NCBI GenBank assembly: GCA_000469685.2
Contig: LS997563.1
Span: 1,782,720 to 1,846,719, forward strand
From: Haemonchus contortus
Lineage: Eukaryota > Nematoda > Chromadorea > Rhabditida > Trichostrongylidae
Reading direction: 5' to 3'
Length of the DNA: 64,000 nucleotides
Below are positions 11,701 to 24,641 of this stretch, piece by piece (the first letter of the stretch is position 1; every line of letters starts with the position of its first letter). The notes under the pieces were generated by a model. That model was not told the DNA's origin and did no database searches. It saw nothing but the letters and a program-made list of their open reading frames with translations. Made by a program: the position numbers and the translations under genes.

Positions 11701-14525
11701 TAACTGATCGAGTTTCTTCTCTCTCTCGTTCTTGCGTCGTACTTTCTCCTCTTCTAAGCGTTTTTTCTTTTCTTCATCATCTCCAAAATCATACCCGTTC
11801 ACCATTACAAACTGAATGAACATTATTCATTAGGGAAGCCGGTCGAGCCAACAAATCCATGAAAGGAAGGCATACTAACAACTCGGCAGAAATATTTGTG
11901 TACCTCTTCCTGATCAGCTTCAAGAGATGCTCCCTTGAGACGTCTACGGACAAATCTCCAGTACATCTCTGTATGCGTATTCATAAGGCAAATCTCCGAT
12001 AACAATGTGTCCAATTCAAGCGCGTCTAGGCGCTCAACTGAAAAGCCATGAATAGCAAATCAGTTCAAGCAACATCAAGAAGTCTTACACAGTTTATAAC
12101 GGCGACGTTCCCACCTTCTCCTTTATCACTGTGACGATCTTCCCGTAGAATACGCTGAACCGTTTTTAGTCGTTTCTCTAGCTGACGTTTTTTCGCAAAC
12201 GCATCGATTACTTTTCCAACAACTTGGTCGATATCGACCTATGAAAGAAGAGATTAGCTTCTCGATTTTTCTGGATGACAACATCAAAAAGTCGGACTAA
12301 CTTGTAACATATTTATGAAATCCAGCAATTTATCTGGTCCGTATGCGCTTTCAATAAGTGGCTGGTTTGTCTCAAGCAGGGCTGCGATACCTGTAGAGTC
12401 ATTGGCTTACCAAATGTAGCAATACAATTTGTAGCAGACACTTCTAACACCAAGTTTTCCGAAATGTCATAAGCCACAGAGTTAAAAAAATTGAAATCAC
12501 ACCAGAACAGTAGAATGGTAGGGTAAGGAAAAGAATCAAAAGTTGAAAAGAATGAGAACGTTCGCTCAATTTAGGCTCATTTTTTACAGGAAATAAAAGA
12601 AAGCCAAAAAGTAGGTATGATATCGAACAGTGATAGGATCAAAAATGGATAAAACTACGTAACTATAACTAACCCTCGAAAAACAAAAATAACGTGTCGG
12701 CATAGAGAACATTGATTCGCTTATCGTCAGTTCCACCTGCATCCATAATCTGTAAGAAATCGCCATGTGATGAACGGAATTTCCACGAGGTAATGGTAAT
12801 GATGAAAAAACAAAAAATAAAAGCTTTTTAAAGAGAGATAAATATATATTGAGAATATTATACCTTGAGGTTGTCATTTCCTATCTTGGCAATCTGTTTT
12901 CCTAAATATTTGCCAAATCGAGTGAGTCCGCTGTTGTGCTCGTTGATCAATGGGAATAGTTTAACAAACCTTAATCGAGCCGTTTTGGGAAAGGCGATGT
13001 AAGAAGCACCGAAGCCTTCGCCAGTACCAGCTTACCTTTGCATAGACGGTATATCTTCTGCTTCTACTGCTGCTTCCAGCTTTTTTTGTAGAATTTCTTT
13101 CAGTCTAGTGGTAGCGCTTGTTAAGACCTCATAGCTATGCGAAACATTTATACCAGCATCTGCAAAACATGAGTTGTTTTAAAGCCCCAACAAAGCCACC
13201 TGAAGTATCAAACATAAGATATCCCCAAACGTGGCCACCTTTGTCTACTGCACTGCTGCTGAACTGGAATACGGCTCGGTCCAGCGTCAAAAAGCGATGA
13301 ATGTGTTGAGCGGCTTGTTCGTAGTCTTCGTTATTTATACACTCATCAACACCTTCACTACATACTCCTATAATAAAATAGATATGAGGAAGAAACGTCA
13401 GCGTCTTGAGCTTGAAGGGGCAAAAATGGCCGTTGAAATGAAAAAGAATGAAGACAACAAAACTCACCGAGGTCATGCATATCTCCCGCAAGCTGAAGAC
13501 ATTCAACTACACGAGTTTTGGCCACGTCAAGTGCAGATACCTGCAAAGCAAATATGAATTTCAAAAACGCAGCAACCATTGAAGGAGACTCGTGTTACCT
13601 TTCCACTGATATTATCTGCAAGCCGTGATATTGTTCGTAAACTAGCGGCAAGTTGCTTTGTGTCAGTTTCAACAACTAGCATAGCATTGTTCAAGCGAGA
13701 TACCGCCATACCGAAAGCTCGACTCTGGTGGTCTCCAGCGCTTCCTGAAGTGTGTGATTCTATTATCTTGCTGAACTACGAGTAAAATATGTCTTAGAAT
13801 ATTTGTTAAATTGCTGTCGTTTCACGCAACAAATAGGCTTGGTTGTAGGGAAGCCCAAGATTCTTTCGTAAAATGACGAGCATTTTACTTGTAACAATCA
13901 TCGAGATATGAAAAGAGTTAGATCGGAAACTTAATTTGAAAAGTATGATAAGAATTGATAGAGATCAGTCTCGACTTGTAAAACATATAAAATGGATAGG
14001 TCATGGAGGAAAATAAGGTTTTCAGAGCACGTTGGATAGCTAGGCCCGGTATACCTGAAGCACATTCAGTCAGAATATCTGCGATTTCCTTTTGCAGTCG
14101 TTCTTCTTCTCGCCGTTTCACATCCAGTTCAACTCGTAATTCATGTAGAAGATTGCTTATATGGAGATCATCGTCAGTAGAGCCCTAAACACTCGAACAT
14201 GATGATGCTAGACGGGATCGATCCCAAGAAGGAAAAACAGCCTTTGAGGTAGGTTTATGACACAAAAGTGCTATGATGCATCATAGGAATGAGCTAACGC
14301 AAAGATTACCTCACTCGAAGCCTGTTGTTGCTTTTTATTTTCATTACATGCGCCACGGCGTGGACGGCCTGCAGGGATTGTAGTCAGGGTTTTCTGAAAG
14401 GTAAACAGTACAATTACCAAACAAAACAAATAAATATCTCAACAAACTTTAAGGATTGCATCGGCTGAGGTTAGGAAATCCAATCCATTAGAACTAAGGC
14501 CAGTGGTGTCGGATACTGAGGTCAT
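8796..14525 (-). CDS. COG4: Conserved oligomeric Golgi complex subunit 4 (COG4)
   Basis: COG4 is a lobe-A subunit of the COG tether that captures intra-Golgi retrograde vesicles. Spliced exons: 14525-14448, 14393-14310, 14184-14055, 13744-13599, 13540-13468, 13367-13239, 13159-13036, 12969-12864, 12749-12674, 12390-12302, 12238-12115, 12037-11904, 11811-11668, 11594-11497, about 11215-11040, 10931-10856, 10787-10663, 10352-10216, 10027-9877, 9806-9630 and 8960-8796. This gives about 845 residues (human 785). Landmarks in family order are NNEDYEQAAQHIHRFL, LLSEICLMNTHTEMYWRF, the SSVVDDVLFLVRKCVRRA block, CSFNRLGGLQLDREFRQL and a C-terminal RVLQLRTDLP helix. Phases agree at every junction except between the exons at 11.50 and 11.22 kb, where I could not find a consistent acceptor; a micro-exon or base error is possible. 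The N-terminal 50 residues are poorly conserved. The start lies 2 bases after the possible SMIM7 stop. Confidence 0.95.
9176..9350 (+). mobile_element. Old tRNA-derived SINE copy in the last COG4 intron
   Basis: The stretch aligns by eye with the dispersed SINE at 63573-63860. It has a tRNA-like start (gtagtgtcaagtagcgc), a degenerate B-box region (gggtcaaatctcg), and then the shared body with gtcggttattcggcaccaaa and a caccgacctgtaca segment. It is more diverged than the 32.6 and 63.6 kb copies and sits inside the intron between COG4 exons 9806-9630 and 8960-8796. Confidence 0.6.
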
Positions 14526-14550
14526 AGTTAATGAGAGAAGAACCTATAAA
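14526..14550 (-). promoter_or_regulatory. Splice acceptor shared by SMIM7 and COG4, probably trans-spliced
   Basis: Read on the minus strand, ATTTATAG is followed at 14543 by an 18-base leader and then the COG4 ATG at 14525. The same acceptor is in the right phase for a last SMIM7 exon that stops at 14528, two bases before that ATG. It could therefore act as a spliced-leader acceptor for COG4, as a cis acceptor for SMIM7, or both. Confidence 0.6.
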
Positions 14551-14629
14551 TAGCAATAATAGTAAGAAAAAGCAGCTGAATGAGCTTGAAACTTGAGCAA
14601 GAACAGTTAAGCTGGACCAGATGATGAAC

Positions 14630-15422
<793 letters not shown>

Positions 15423-15936
15423 AGTTTGAGTACCGGCGAGGACAACCGATAAGCTGACGTCGTTGTCTTGAACGCAGCTGAAAGACTGTATAGTGATTAT
15501 AAAAAAAAATTCACAAAGAAGTTTGCACGACTGAAGATGCCGTAACCGATTTGATGTCTTAGCTCGTCTTAGAACTTTTGCAATTAAATTAGACTTCAAA
15601 ATACAACGTCAATAGAATAATTCTACTCGTTTGCAGAAATTCAGAACAGCAACCAACAATATACTCGCATAATTCAAGCAATTTCCCACTGCCCTTGAAC
15701 GTGGAAAAGAACCTTGCGACAATAACCCGAGCAAAGCCGAAATAGTCCATGAAAGAAGACGAATTCAGGTAAAGCTCTATGATGACGGAAACGGTTTGAA
15801 CTACAATATGATGAAAACATGCCCCCAATGGAGAGAAATAAAGAAAGAGAAGGAGGAAACGCTAAAAGAAAAAACTTTTATCAAAACGTGGCAGACGTAA
15901 GTGTTGGCGACAAAGTTGGCCCACGGCCAATCCAAC

Positions 15937-17396
15937 GATCGCATCTAAAAAGATAGGCGACTCTCCGGCGCGTGTCGCGTGCGTGTCTCTTGGCCCATTG
16001 CCAAATGTGGTCTATTCGCCTCGACTAGAGTAATTTCACTACTGCCTGCATACGAATACATGTGTAACACATATTCTGGGCGTCTCGCTGTAACTGCTTA
16101 ATGTTTGTTGATGGTGTAGTGAGGCTGACCTGCTTGGGAGTTCATCCATGTCCCTAAGCGCTTCATCCTTATAGACACCTTCAGCGTTCGAGGGCCCTCC
16201 TTGTATATGGGTGAGTTGTTCTACTTCCTTTTACCCCGGTGCCACATAAGAGCAGCCTCAAGGACAAACTTAAGGTAGAATCGTTTGATTAGACGAGAAG
16301 TTAGATTGCTATGAGAGTTCCAGAACAGCCATATAGAGCTTGCAGTCAGTGCAATGACAAATTTAGGAGTACAAGAGAGATCCCTCATCGATGGGCAATC
16401 TGCTACCATATGGATCCTGAAGAGCAAGATAAGTTTAGGAGAATGGAAATGATTGCGGGTCAATTTGATTGCCCCCAAAAGCTATCGTAGGATCAGTGAT
16501 ATACCATGGATGAGGCCCATGCGATGAAGTCATGGGATTCCGCAGAGTTCAAGCCATAGAGATAAAGAAAGGAAATTGCAGTGTGGATCAAAGTTACGAG
16601 ACTAGTGCATATGGGGTGATGAGGAGGGTAAGTGGACGAATGAGATTGGATTCGAATGGATCTTGCCTTCAATACACACTCTTTTATCTCGTTTCTCAGA
16701 ATTCCAGCTGTTGAGTAGACCACTTACGTAGTTTCATTCCACCAATAACTCACGCGTGTTTTTTTGCCTGCGATCATAAGATCAGAACATGTTTTCCGCC
16801 TTCTGGAGTCATGACATCAGTGCATGAGTTGAAGCGGTAGCACTCACAACAGTTAGGTGTGAGGGTAAGTTCTCTAGTTCGCTAGTTCTCTATGGAAGGG
16901 CAAGTGATCTCTTATTTTCGAAGTGAAGGTAAAGGGTTTACAATACATTAGTTTGTAAACGCCACTACGACACTCGAAAACGGGAGAAGCCGAGTCAGGG
17001 GTCGTATCTGTTCCTATTGTGGTGGTTAAATCTACACTGAGCTAGAATCGAAAAGCGTAGTTTCACTCCTGAAAGAGCTTGTATAGGAATAAGCAGTTGT
17101 CAGCGGCATCTAAGGTGCAAGAATGCAAGGAGTATAGAAAATACATCCAAATCATTGAATAGGAAGAGGGGTTAGCCACGACTATTGAGTAGCTTAGGAA
17201 CATAAGTACACTTCTGACGAGTCAGACCATCGAGGAATAACAGTGCGATCATCATAGGATAGTGTCTCACATGTATTCCTGTAAAGATCAGTCGTGAAAT
17301 ACCTCCGGTCGAGGAGAGTATACCACATTTGGCAATGGGCCAAGAGACACGCACGCGACACGCGCCGGAGAGTCCCCTATATTTTTAGATGCGATC
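15937..17396. mobile_element. Foldback DNA element with ~145-bp terminal inverted repeats
   Basis: The left arm (about 15937-16085) and the reverse complement of the right arm (about 17396-17245) start GATCGCATCTAAAAA and share a long, almost perfect core, including GGCGCGTGTCGCGTGCGTGT and CTTGGCCCATTGCCAAATGT. Similarity fades inward around gaatacatgtg. The interior (about 1.15 kb) has only short open frames with no transposase signature, so the element is probably non-autonomous. I could not fix the exact ends or a target-site duplication, and the superfamily is unknown. Confidence 0.8.
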
Positions 17397-18550
17397 CAGT
17401 CCAACTCGCCGCTCTGCGTCTCTGCCCACTGGCCCTCACCGTCTAATTCTGCTTGCGCAAAAAAACCTCTAATCGCGTCGTGTGATTACGTATTCTGGGG
17501 AAGTACCGTAAGCTACGACGAAATCTATTCAACCGTTGGTCAATTGTTGTCGTTGCCTCTGAACTGCCTTTACCTGGCTTAGTACTTCAGTTTGACTGCC
17601 CCCATTATTTTATACAACCGCCTTTAGGGATACCTCCTACCAATCGACCGGTGTTTACAAAACATCCATGAGAATGATCGCTTTATGAGTCTGGCAAGGA
17701 AAGGATTATTTTGCCGCCATTTTGCTACTCGTTGCGAGACTGATAACGACCTTTTGACATAGATGCAGTACTTCTACATTCTTCCCGTGTAGTAGGGATT
17801 CTGACAGCAGAAAGAATCTTAACATGGGGACTATGAATGCGTAGTCGTAAGATCCGGTATCGGCTTACGATAATGATGGAGCTAGGTGTACTTCTGCCAG
17901 CTTCGTGTGCTGAGACTAGGTGGAAGTAGCAGTGGCCTGCTTGTGGTTGATGAACCTCTCCCTATTCTCTCACATGAATCAGCTCAAGAACCTCTGGTTA
18001 GAATAAAGCACGCTAGCAGGAATGGGGACCTTAAGACGGGCCGAAGATCTATGTATAGAGGACTCGAGGCATTCTCGTTACATATAGCTGAGGGACTTCT
18101 ATACGGCGATGGTCCCAAACTCTCAGTGAGAGCTCTTTCTCTTGTGATGAAAATCTAAAAAAGGGGGTGTTATACCGAAGCAGACGGTTGGATCTCGAAA
18201 TCGCTTCCGCCCATACAGTTAGGGAAAGGCAATAGGAGAAAGCACCTTAAGGAAGATCAAGAGGGAGCTTTCTGTGAAGGTTGCGCAACGACTAGAAAAT
18301 CTAAGGAGGAAAGCGGCTTTCACCTACTACGCACCTAGCATGTATGAAGAGGTGTCATGGTGAAGTACGGCCACCAACGGACCACTCAGTAATGGTGAAC
18401 TGAAGCATGAAGATGGGCCAACAGGACAGACAATTCGAACGAACAGGACATTTATTAAGCTTGCTAGTAATCTGTACATTTGGAAATCATTAGACAGTAA
18501 AAGTAACTTAGGAATACGAAATGAGACAGTATCACGTCCTTCCCTACTCT
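17397..18550. other. Intergenic; nothing recognised
   Basis: This stretch lies between the foldback element and the 3' end of the basic-protein gene. A 90-codon open frame on the plus strand (17886-18158) shows no recognisable family, and I find no RNA gene or clear repeat. Confidence 0.4.
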
Positions 18551-20448
18551 TCAGCTGTGATCCTTAGTATCGCCGTCAATGACATCATACCAATTCCCTT
18601 CGATATTAATTCGTTTTGGCTTGAAATTTGGACAATCGACTCGAACATTGAACAGTTTTGTCTCTTTGGTTTCTTCCAACTGCACACATAGTACCATATC
18701 AATCATCATACCGTAGCCCTCTTCTGATGGTGTGACGCAAATCTGTAATAGAATATCTATTTTTCAATCATCTTCGTGAAAACATTGAATTCGACCTGAG
18801 GACTATGCATTTTCCGGTACCCCTCTTGGCACTACATCATCTCTGTTCGACTTGGATTATTCGCAATCTGGTCAGGATTGTTTGGAGACTGTGATGGGGA
18901 GGGAATAGTCGGTCACTTGATTCAGTGGCTTACCATCCCTCTTAACCCGATTCTTGAACAATCCCAGTCAGATTGCGCTTGTACCCGGCGAAATGTTCTG
19001 CTGCCCTTCATCTTCACTACATGGGTACTATCTCACTTACAAACATCTTCGTGAAAACATTGAATCCGACCTGAGGACTATGCATTTTCCGGTACCCCTC
19101 TTGGCACTACATCATCTCTGTTCTTACATCTTCACTTACAAACATCTGACGCCAGCCGCTTATCGTCAAGTATAAACAACGGCTTACTGCAATGGTTTAG
19201 ACAAAGAATAGCGAACCATTATCTAGGTTTACTTTCTGTCCCATGGCGAATAATAATTGAAGGCTTACAGAGTCTGGAACAATACGTCCTTTTGCTTTCT
19301 GAGGAGTAATCCTAGAGCGTTGGACATTGGTCTGTTGTTCTCTCCGCTCTGACTTGACTTGTTGCTTCGGCGTTTGAGTCTTTTTTTGCTTTGATACACT
19401 TTTTCTTTGTCTTCGCTTTGGTTTTCTCTGTTGGGATGAAGATGAGCTTAAAAATGAAAATTAGTATCAAACGAAGGTTGTGTCCAATAGAAATTAGAAA
19501 TCAAGCTGTCGTGAGATAAAAAGAAATGATAGCAGTAATATAACTGAGTTAAATGAAGAATGGCTGGTTCCAGGATGATCGAAGCGGATATGAGCGGCTC
19601 TCAAGCGTGTGAATGTAAATCTACAGAATGATTATGGGGATTAACAGATACGAGCTGGTTCGTGTGAACTCGGTGGATCGGTCATCTTGGGAAGGGGGGG
19701 GGGGGGAGAGATTTGGATAACAACGCTTTAACACCTGCAGCGATTGCCAAATCCGAGCAGTGCAACCGAGATACCCCTTTACAGCATTTATCTCAGGAAC
19801 ACTTATTCATTCTACTCGTAGCAAACCTCTAGACCCGGATTGAGCAGGGAGAAGGCGAGATTGGTAAAAACTCACGATGATTTGCAAGTGGAGCTTCGGT
19901 TGGACCCACCAGAAGCGCTCCTCTGTAAAGGAGCTCACCATGAAACTTGAAGATCCAAAAGTCAAGTTAATACGTATCCATGAAAAGTCTGGACAAAGCC
20001 AATTGTTGTACGAATTAAATACTCTTTGTTACGACTGTGTTAGACTTCAGGCCATTCTCAAGTGCCTGGCTCATTCCAGATGTTCACGGAGCAAAGTGTG
20101 CTCACACACCTAGCTGATTGATTCTCCCATTTCAAGGAAGTATGGAAATCCAAAAAGTGATACATACACGTCTTCTAGGCGAAATATTAATTTCGTTGAA
20201 GTTGCTTGTGCTACCCGATTTCACCACTTCGACACGATCACCTTTTTGAGGAAGGCGCTTCAGAATCTGTAAAAAGGAACAGGAAAGAATTCAATTCAAG
20301 TGGGACATCAGAAGATGCATTTCAGAGGTGTGGCCTCCCTTTTGACCAAAGGAGACCAAGATCTTACATTCTCTATGTCGAGAATTGTTTCTTTGACGAG
20401 ATCATTCACGCTGTTCTGGATTTTACGAGCATCTGCTTTAGGCGCCAT
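18551..20448 (-). CDS. Small basic protein of unknown function, probably nuclear
   Basis: Model: exon 1 20448-20368 (27 codons, starting MAPKADARKIQN), exon 2 20266 to about 20170, exon 3 about 19447-19268, exon 4 18742-18551. A TTCCTCCACAG acceptor precedes the ATG by 17 bases. The N-terminus is a probable helix; the middle is very rich in Ser, Lys, Arg and Gln (QQRKPKRRQRKSVSKQKK), ending in RSRITPQKAKGRIVPDS; the C-terminal 64 codons form a mixed, probably folded domain (EGYGMMIDMVLCVQLEE). Splicing of exons 1-2 and 3-4 is in phase. The exon 2-3 join is not, so a small exon may be missing in the intervening 0.7 kb. I do not recognise the family. A chromosome-associated role is only a guess from composition. 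Confidence 0.55.
18769..19123. repeat. 80-bp direct repeat in an intron
   Basis: Bases 18769-18848 and 19044-19123 are the same 80-base sequence with a single visible difference (gaattcg versus gaatccg), 275 bases apart. Both lie in the intron between the last two exons of the basic-protein gene. It looks like a recent local duplication. Confidence 0.85.
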
Positions 20449-21903
20449 GTACGAGGGTATTTCTGTGGAGGAAGGGTACAGAATGAACCATCCTGGGCAG
20501 GAACTTCTACAGTAAACACATAATCAGAAAACGATATCAGTAGGAAGAGCAAATGTAAATATGTTATTTGCCCTATTTTCGTAAGATTTTGATATAGCAT
20601 AGGCCATCGCTGTTGTTCACTTTTGAGCGTACCTTGGGTAAGAAGACATCTAGCCATAAAAATACAAAGAGTCACAAATTTGGTGGCGTTAATTAACCTC
20701 ATACGAGGTACGGTAGTATTGAGTGACCACTAAGGTGTGATAGATGGTCTTTTGGAAAAAAAAAACGGATTGATAGAGGAACGAAGCCTCTGGGGTTAAC
20801 CTGAATTCGGCTGTTCCATGAGAAGTGGCCACGTGAGCTTCGGGCATGGGAAAGCCCAGATGGCTTTTACAAATCCTGGTTAATTTGCTGTGCAATAGGT
20901 TATGATGATACTAACACGATTGGAACGAGCCCAACTTTAAGCTTACCTTTTTGAATAAACAACTCATTTCTCAGCTTCGATTACAGTAAGTCCCCTTTCC
21001 AGTCCTTGAGCTTTTTTATCACCATGACAACGATCCTTGAATTCTCCATGAACCGGACGGTCACTTTATTCTTGGTCGGCCAGGCTGAAAGAATTACTAC
21101 GACTGTAGCTATAAAAGCTGAAGTCTGGCCTGCATCGAGCAGCCACGTGTCTCTTGCAATAGATATGGCACGATTATTCGAATACCTAATAGGCACAAGG
21201 GGAAGTTACGACTTGAAAATGAAGAATCAAAATGAAATAAGCAGCCCATTACCTACATTCTTGTTGGAAGATTGGGGCAGCCTGCTACTAGCTAGTGCGA
21301 TGGGCTAATGGACGAGTTATGCCGCACTACGGGCGGTGCTCCAATGACAACATCTGGCCGCCTCCAATTTGTTTCGCCCAGTATAACACCGAAATCTACG
21401 TGATACATTAATCTTAGCTTCTTAATCTTTTGTGGCTTGGATGCAGCGCACAAGTGAATACAACTATCGTACTAGGTTGGTATTCATTCTTACGATTCTA
21501 CTGCACGAATTGTTTTCTGCAATCGTATGGATTTTGGTGACATTTTATTTTTAAAAAATACTCACCTCAAAAAAGCTTCCATTGCATACGGTAGGAAACG
21601 GGTTTGCTTGATCTGTGCAAGATCAACCCAGCTGTATGACGAGTAAAGTTTTGGCGCGAAAGTTTTTCCGCCCAGAGCCCAGCGCCAGGAGGGTCCCATT
21701 TACTGTCCTGTTTGCAACGGTGTGTAGTACTTTTCTATTTATATCTTGCGATATTTTTTCCTGTTCCGTGGTTCAATCGTAAATCCGAGATCGTCTTATA
21801 CGTCTTCTGGTGTTTCACGAGTCCTTATTCAAACAGCTTATCAGTTTATTTCCTTGTTTACACCACGGGAGAGTAATCATTTCGCTATGTTGAATATTCC
21901 AGA
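20449..21903. promoter_or_regulatory. Intergenic region between divergent genes
   Basis: This 1.45 kb separates the minus-strand basic-protein gene from the plus-strand CCCH gene and should hold both promoters. I see no canonical TATA box tied to either start. Short open frames (20689-20895 and 20981-21308) have no family resemblance. Confidence 0.4.
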
Positions 21904-23408
21904 ATGTCCGACCGCCTTCCTGATATCCAGACAAAACTGGAACAAAGCGACGATATCGACAAAACCGGGGCATCGTTTATTAAGTCAAATTTCGATGAAT
22001 ATTCTATGTACGAAGTCGACGACAAGCAGCACAACACTACATGCCCACCGGATCTACTCGGATTTGACGTGGTAAATTTACTGGTTTTTGATTGGCTAGT
22101 TGTGGTTTTTATAGCCACAAATGGGTCGTTGCTGACAGCTTGAGTGTCGGAGTCGAAATTGTGTTTTTGTCATAATCTTTCACCCTATTTTATTATTTAT
22201 TATCCACTTATTTCCAGAATCTTCTTCGAAACTTATCGGCACAGGACGCGTACTTGCGTGAGCAACTGAGTAGTTGCGTTAAATCTGCTTTGGCCTCACA
22301 AGATCCTTGTACATTGGCTGACGATGAAAGGGAGGAGCTGCTTCGACAAAAACGAAAGGTACTTTACGCTTGTGAAAAGCCGTCATTAGTCTAGCCCAAC
22401 TTATTTCATAGATCGCTTTTTTCCAAAAAAAAAACTCATAGGGAGGTTTCCCGATCACGATTACTAAGTTTTACGTCGGGACTGGAGTAGGATGACCCTG
22501 ACCTGCCCATGCTGTTCAACCCCTAATAATCGTTGAAGGTAGAGGGTAATTTTGAAAGTTTCGAGGTCAGAAGACGAAAAGATTGTTTGACTTTCAGTTC
22601 TGTTTTGCCTGGGAAGCTTTCATTTTAGGAAGATGCCTATAAAACAGCGCTTTGTGAATCATATAGACGTACCCAGACGTGCAGTTACGGTAAGGATTGT
22701 CGTTTCGCTCATGGTGTCGATGAATTACGTCTTCCCGCTCAGGTATTTGATCGATTCGGGCATAATATTAACGGTGAAATTTTGTTTTTCTTTCAGCCCC
22801 GTGGTCGTAGTCATCCTAAATACAAAACAGTGCTTTGTGACAAGTTTTCGAACACTGGATACTGTAAATATGGGGCCAGGTTCGTCAATTTACCTGCGTC
22901 CGTACTTTTTACTTGAAGGGAAAATTGGGCTGAAAATTGTATCGAAAGGATTCAGGTGCCAGTTTATCCACAAAATCACTAACCCTGCTATACTTGCTCA
23001 GCAGATGTTAGCACGTGAGAATGCCTTAAGGGTGAGCTCCTGATCCAAATCAGCTTAGTTAGCATTTCGGCATTTGTATATTTCATAGATACAGGCTGCT
23101 CTTAATCCTCATCACACGTTGGACTCCTCGTCTGATTTCCGCAACTCCTTTCCAGCTCAAGGCAGACGGCTGGTCGATATGAATGTCAGGTGGGATTTCT
23201 TCTCGTTATTTCTTGTTTTTTTTAAAATAAACTTTGTTTAAGCATGCCGATCGATATGATCAATCATCGTAGCGATGTAGATCGTGCTTTGGCACGTACT
23301 GCAGGAAGCCAAAATGTAGCAAGAATGGCTAGAACTATTGAGAATCGTCACCGTCACGCTACTCTTAGCAGCATGCAGTGGTTCAATAACGGCATTCGTC
23401 GTTTTTGA
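21904..23408 (+). CDS. Tandem CCCH zinc-finger RNA-binding protein (TIS11/POS-1/OMA-like)
   Basis: Seven exons (21904-22071, 22218-22358, 22629-22742, 22797-22879, 22956-23031, 23089-23189, 23243-23408) join in phase to 282 residues. Two C-x8-C-x5-C-x3-H fingers are visible at about residues 107-127 and 148-168. Finger 1 contains CSYGKDCRFAH, and finger 2 contains YKTVLCDKFSNTGYC and CQFIH. Each has the YKT-lead-in typical of TIS11-type fingers, which bind AU-rich 3' UTR elements. In nematodes this family is greatly expanded and many members (POS-1, MEX-5/6, OMA-1/2) control maternal mRNA in germline and embryo; that role here is inferred. A TATTCCAG acceptor sits one base before the ATG, so spliced-leader trans-splicing is likely. 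The N-terminal 100 residues are acidic and low in complexity; the C-terminus ends FNNGIRRF. Confidence 0.94.
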
Positions 23409-24641
23409 GGTTCGATCTAAGAGAACGGCGTACAGTCTTGGCTTCAACCTTGATTATACATCCTGTACTCGTTGTACCGACAAGTAAGCGATTGCCGGTC
23501 CTATTTTCCATAATCTCATTTTGCACAACATTTTTTATTCATTGACAAGCTTGCTCAATTCCTAATTCAAAAGGAAATGCTCTCTGTACATTAATACGTA
23601 TCTGGCAGCTCTTGTCTTGAATTCAAGACCACTCACTTTTTGTTCGATGCACGTATTTTCCTTCAGATATTGGTACCTATTATTGAATTATAAGCTCACA
23701 TTTCGGTCCATAGAAAGTGTCTTTTGTGTGAGGGGCTTTTTCCCCTCTGAATCCCCCTCGCTTTACTTATTTGATGGTATCCGGACGGTCGAGAGCATTC
23801 TTCAAGCCCAACCATCGAGTTTTAAGAATTCTGTGAATGTTCTATTACATGCTTAAGAGCACAACGAAGTGTTGTCACTTTTTTACACTGATTGTAAGGT
23901 AAGTTGTGTAACTGTTTGATCGCTTTCTAGAATGATCATCATTGTTTTCCTTTTTCCTTTTTCTCTGTCCATTACACTTATTCCTGGTGAATCTATGCCC
24001 TGTGTTTATGTCCAGGCTTGTAAATATACTTAGCTAATTTTACGAGAGTATGACTCTGTATATGATTATGGTCCATATTGTACACTATTGCTTGCTAAGT
24101 GGATTCATAAAAACTTTCATATAACAAAACTGTTAATTGCAATGCTGTTTTATCTACTAATCAGTGATCTATATACTAGTTATAGTTCCAAAAGGTTGCA
24201 TTCCCTATGTAGCGAATGGAAAACTTGATCTTGTGAACAGCATTTGCTGCTGAGCGATATCCTCCTGAATATGAAATATCAACTGTATTCCTCTAGTCAA
24301 ATTCTATGCCGAATAACACTCAATACAGAGGGCGCTTATCTGTTACAGTCACAGACACAGACAGACACAGATACACAGACAATGCTCCTTCTGGGGATTA
24401 ACTTAGGGTGGAAGGAGAACATCCACGAGAACAGTGAAACCGTTGTTTGATAGTAACTCTCCGGGCTGGAATGACTCGACAAAAAGCTTGAATGATCATC
24501 GGAAGCCAATAATACCTAGATATACGCAGCCCCAGAGCTCGTTTTGGTTTCTAAGCCTCACCATGAATGGATATTCCATGATCTTCTCAGCCTTATTTAT
24601 TATAAGTTGGTAATTTCTTTATTATTATGTTATTCAAAGCA
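23409..24641. other. Intergenic; 3' UTR and a short CA-rich microsatellite
   Basis: This is the convergent intergenic region between the CCCH gene (plus) and the membrane-protein gene (minus). It contains a small irregular ACAGAC microsatellite at 24350-24382. No further gene is recognised. Confidence 0.5.

Noticed and set aside
15589..15890. Open minus-strand frame of about 100 codons preceded by an acceptor, possibly an extra 5' SMIM7 exon
   Set aside because: SMIM7 is complete without it, starting at the conserved N-terminus, and the hydrophobic-looking frame matches nothing; an alternative leader exon remains possible.
16221..16723. Two minus-strand open frames inside the foldback element as a transposase
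   Set aside because: No catalytic DDE/DDD spacing, no helix-turn-helix and no family resemblance; length within chance.
20206..20523. Plus-strand frames of 71 and 105 codons
   Set aside because: They are antisense to exons 1-2 of the basic-protein gene, which has better splice and start evidence.
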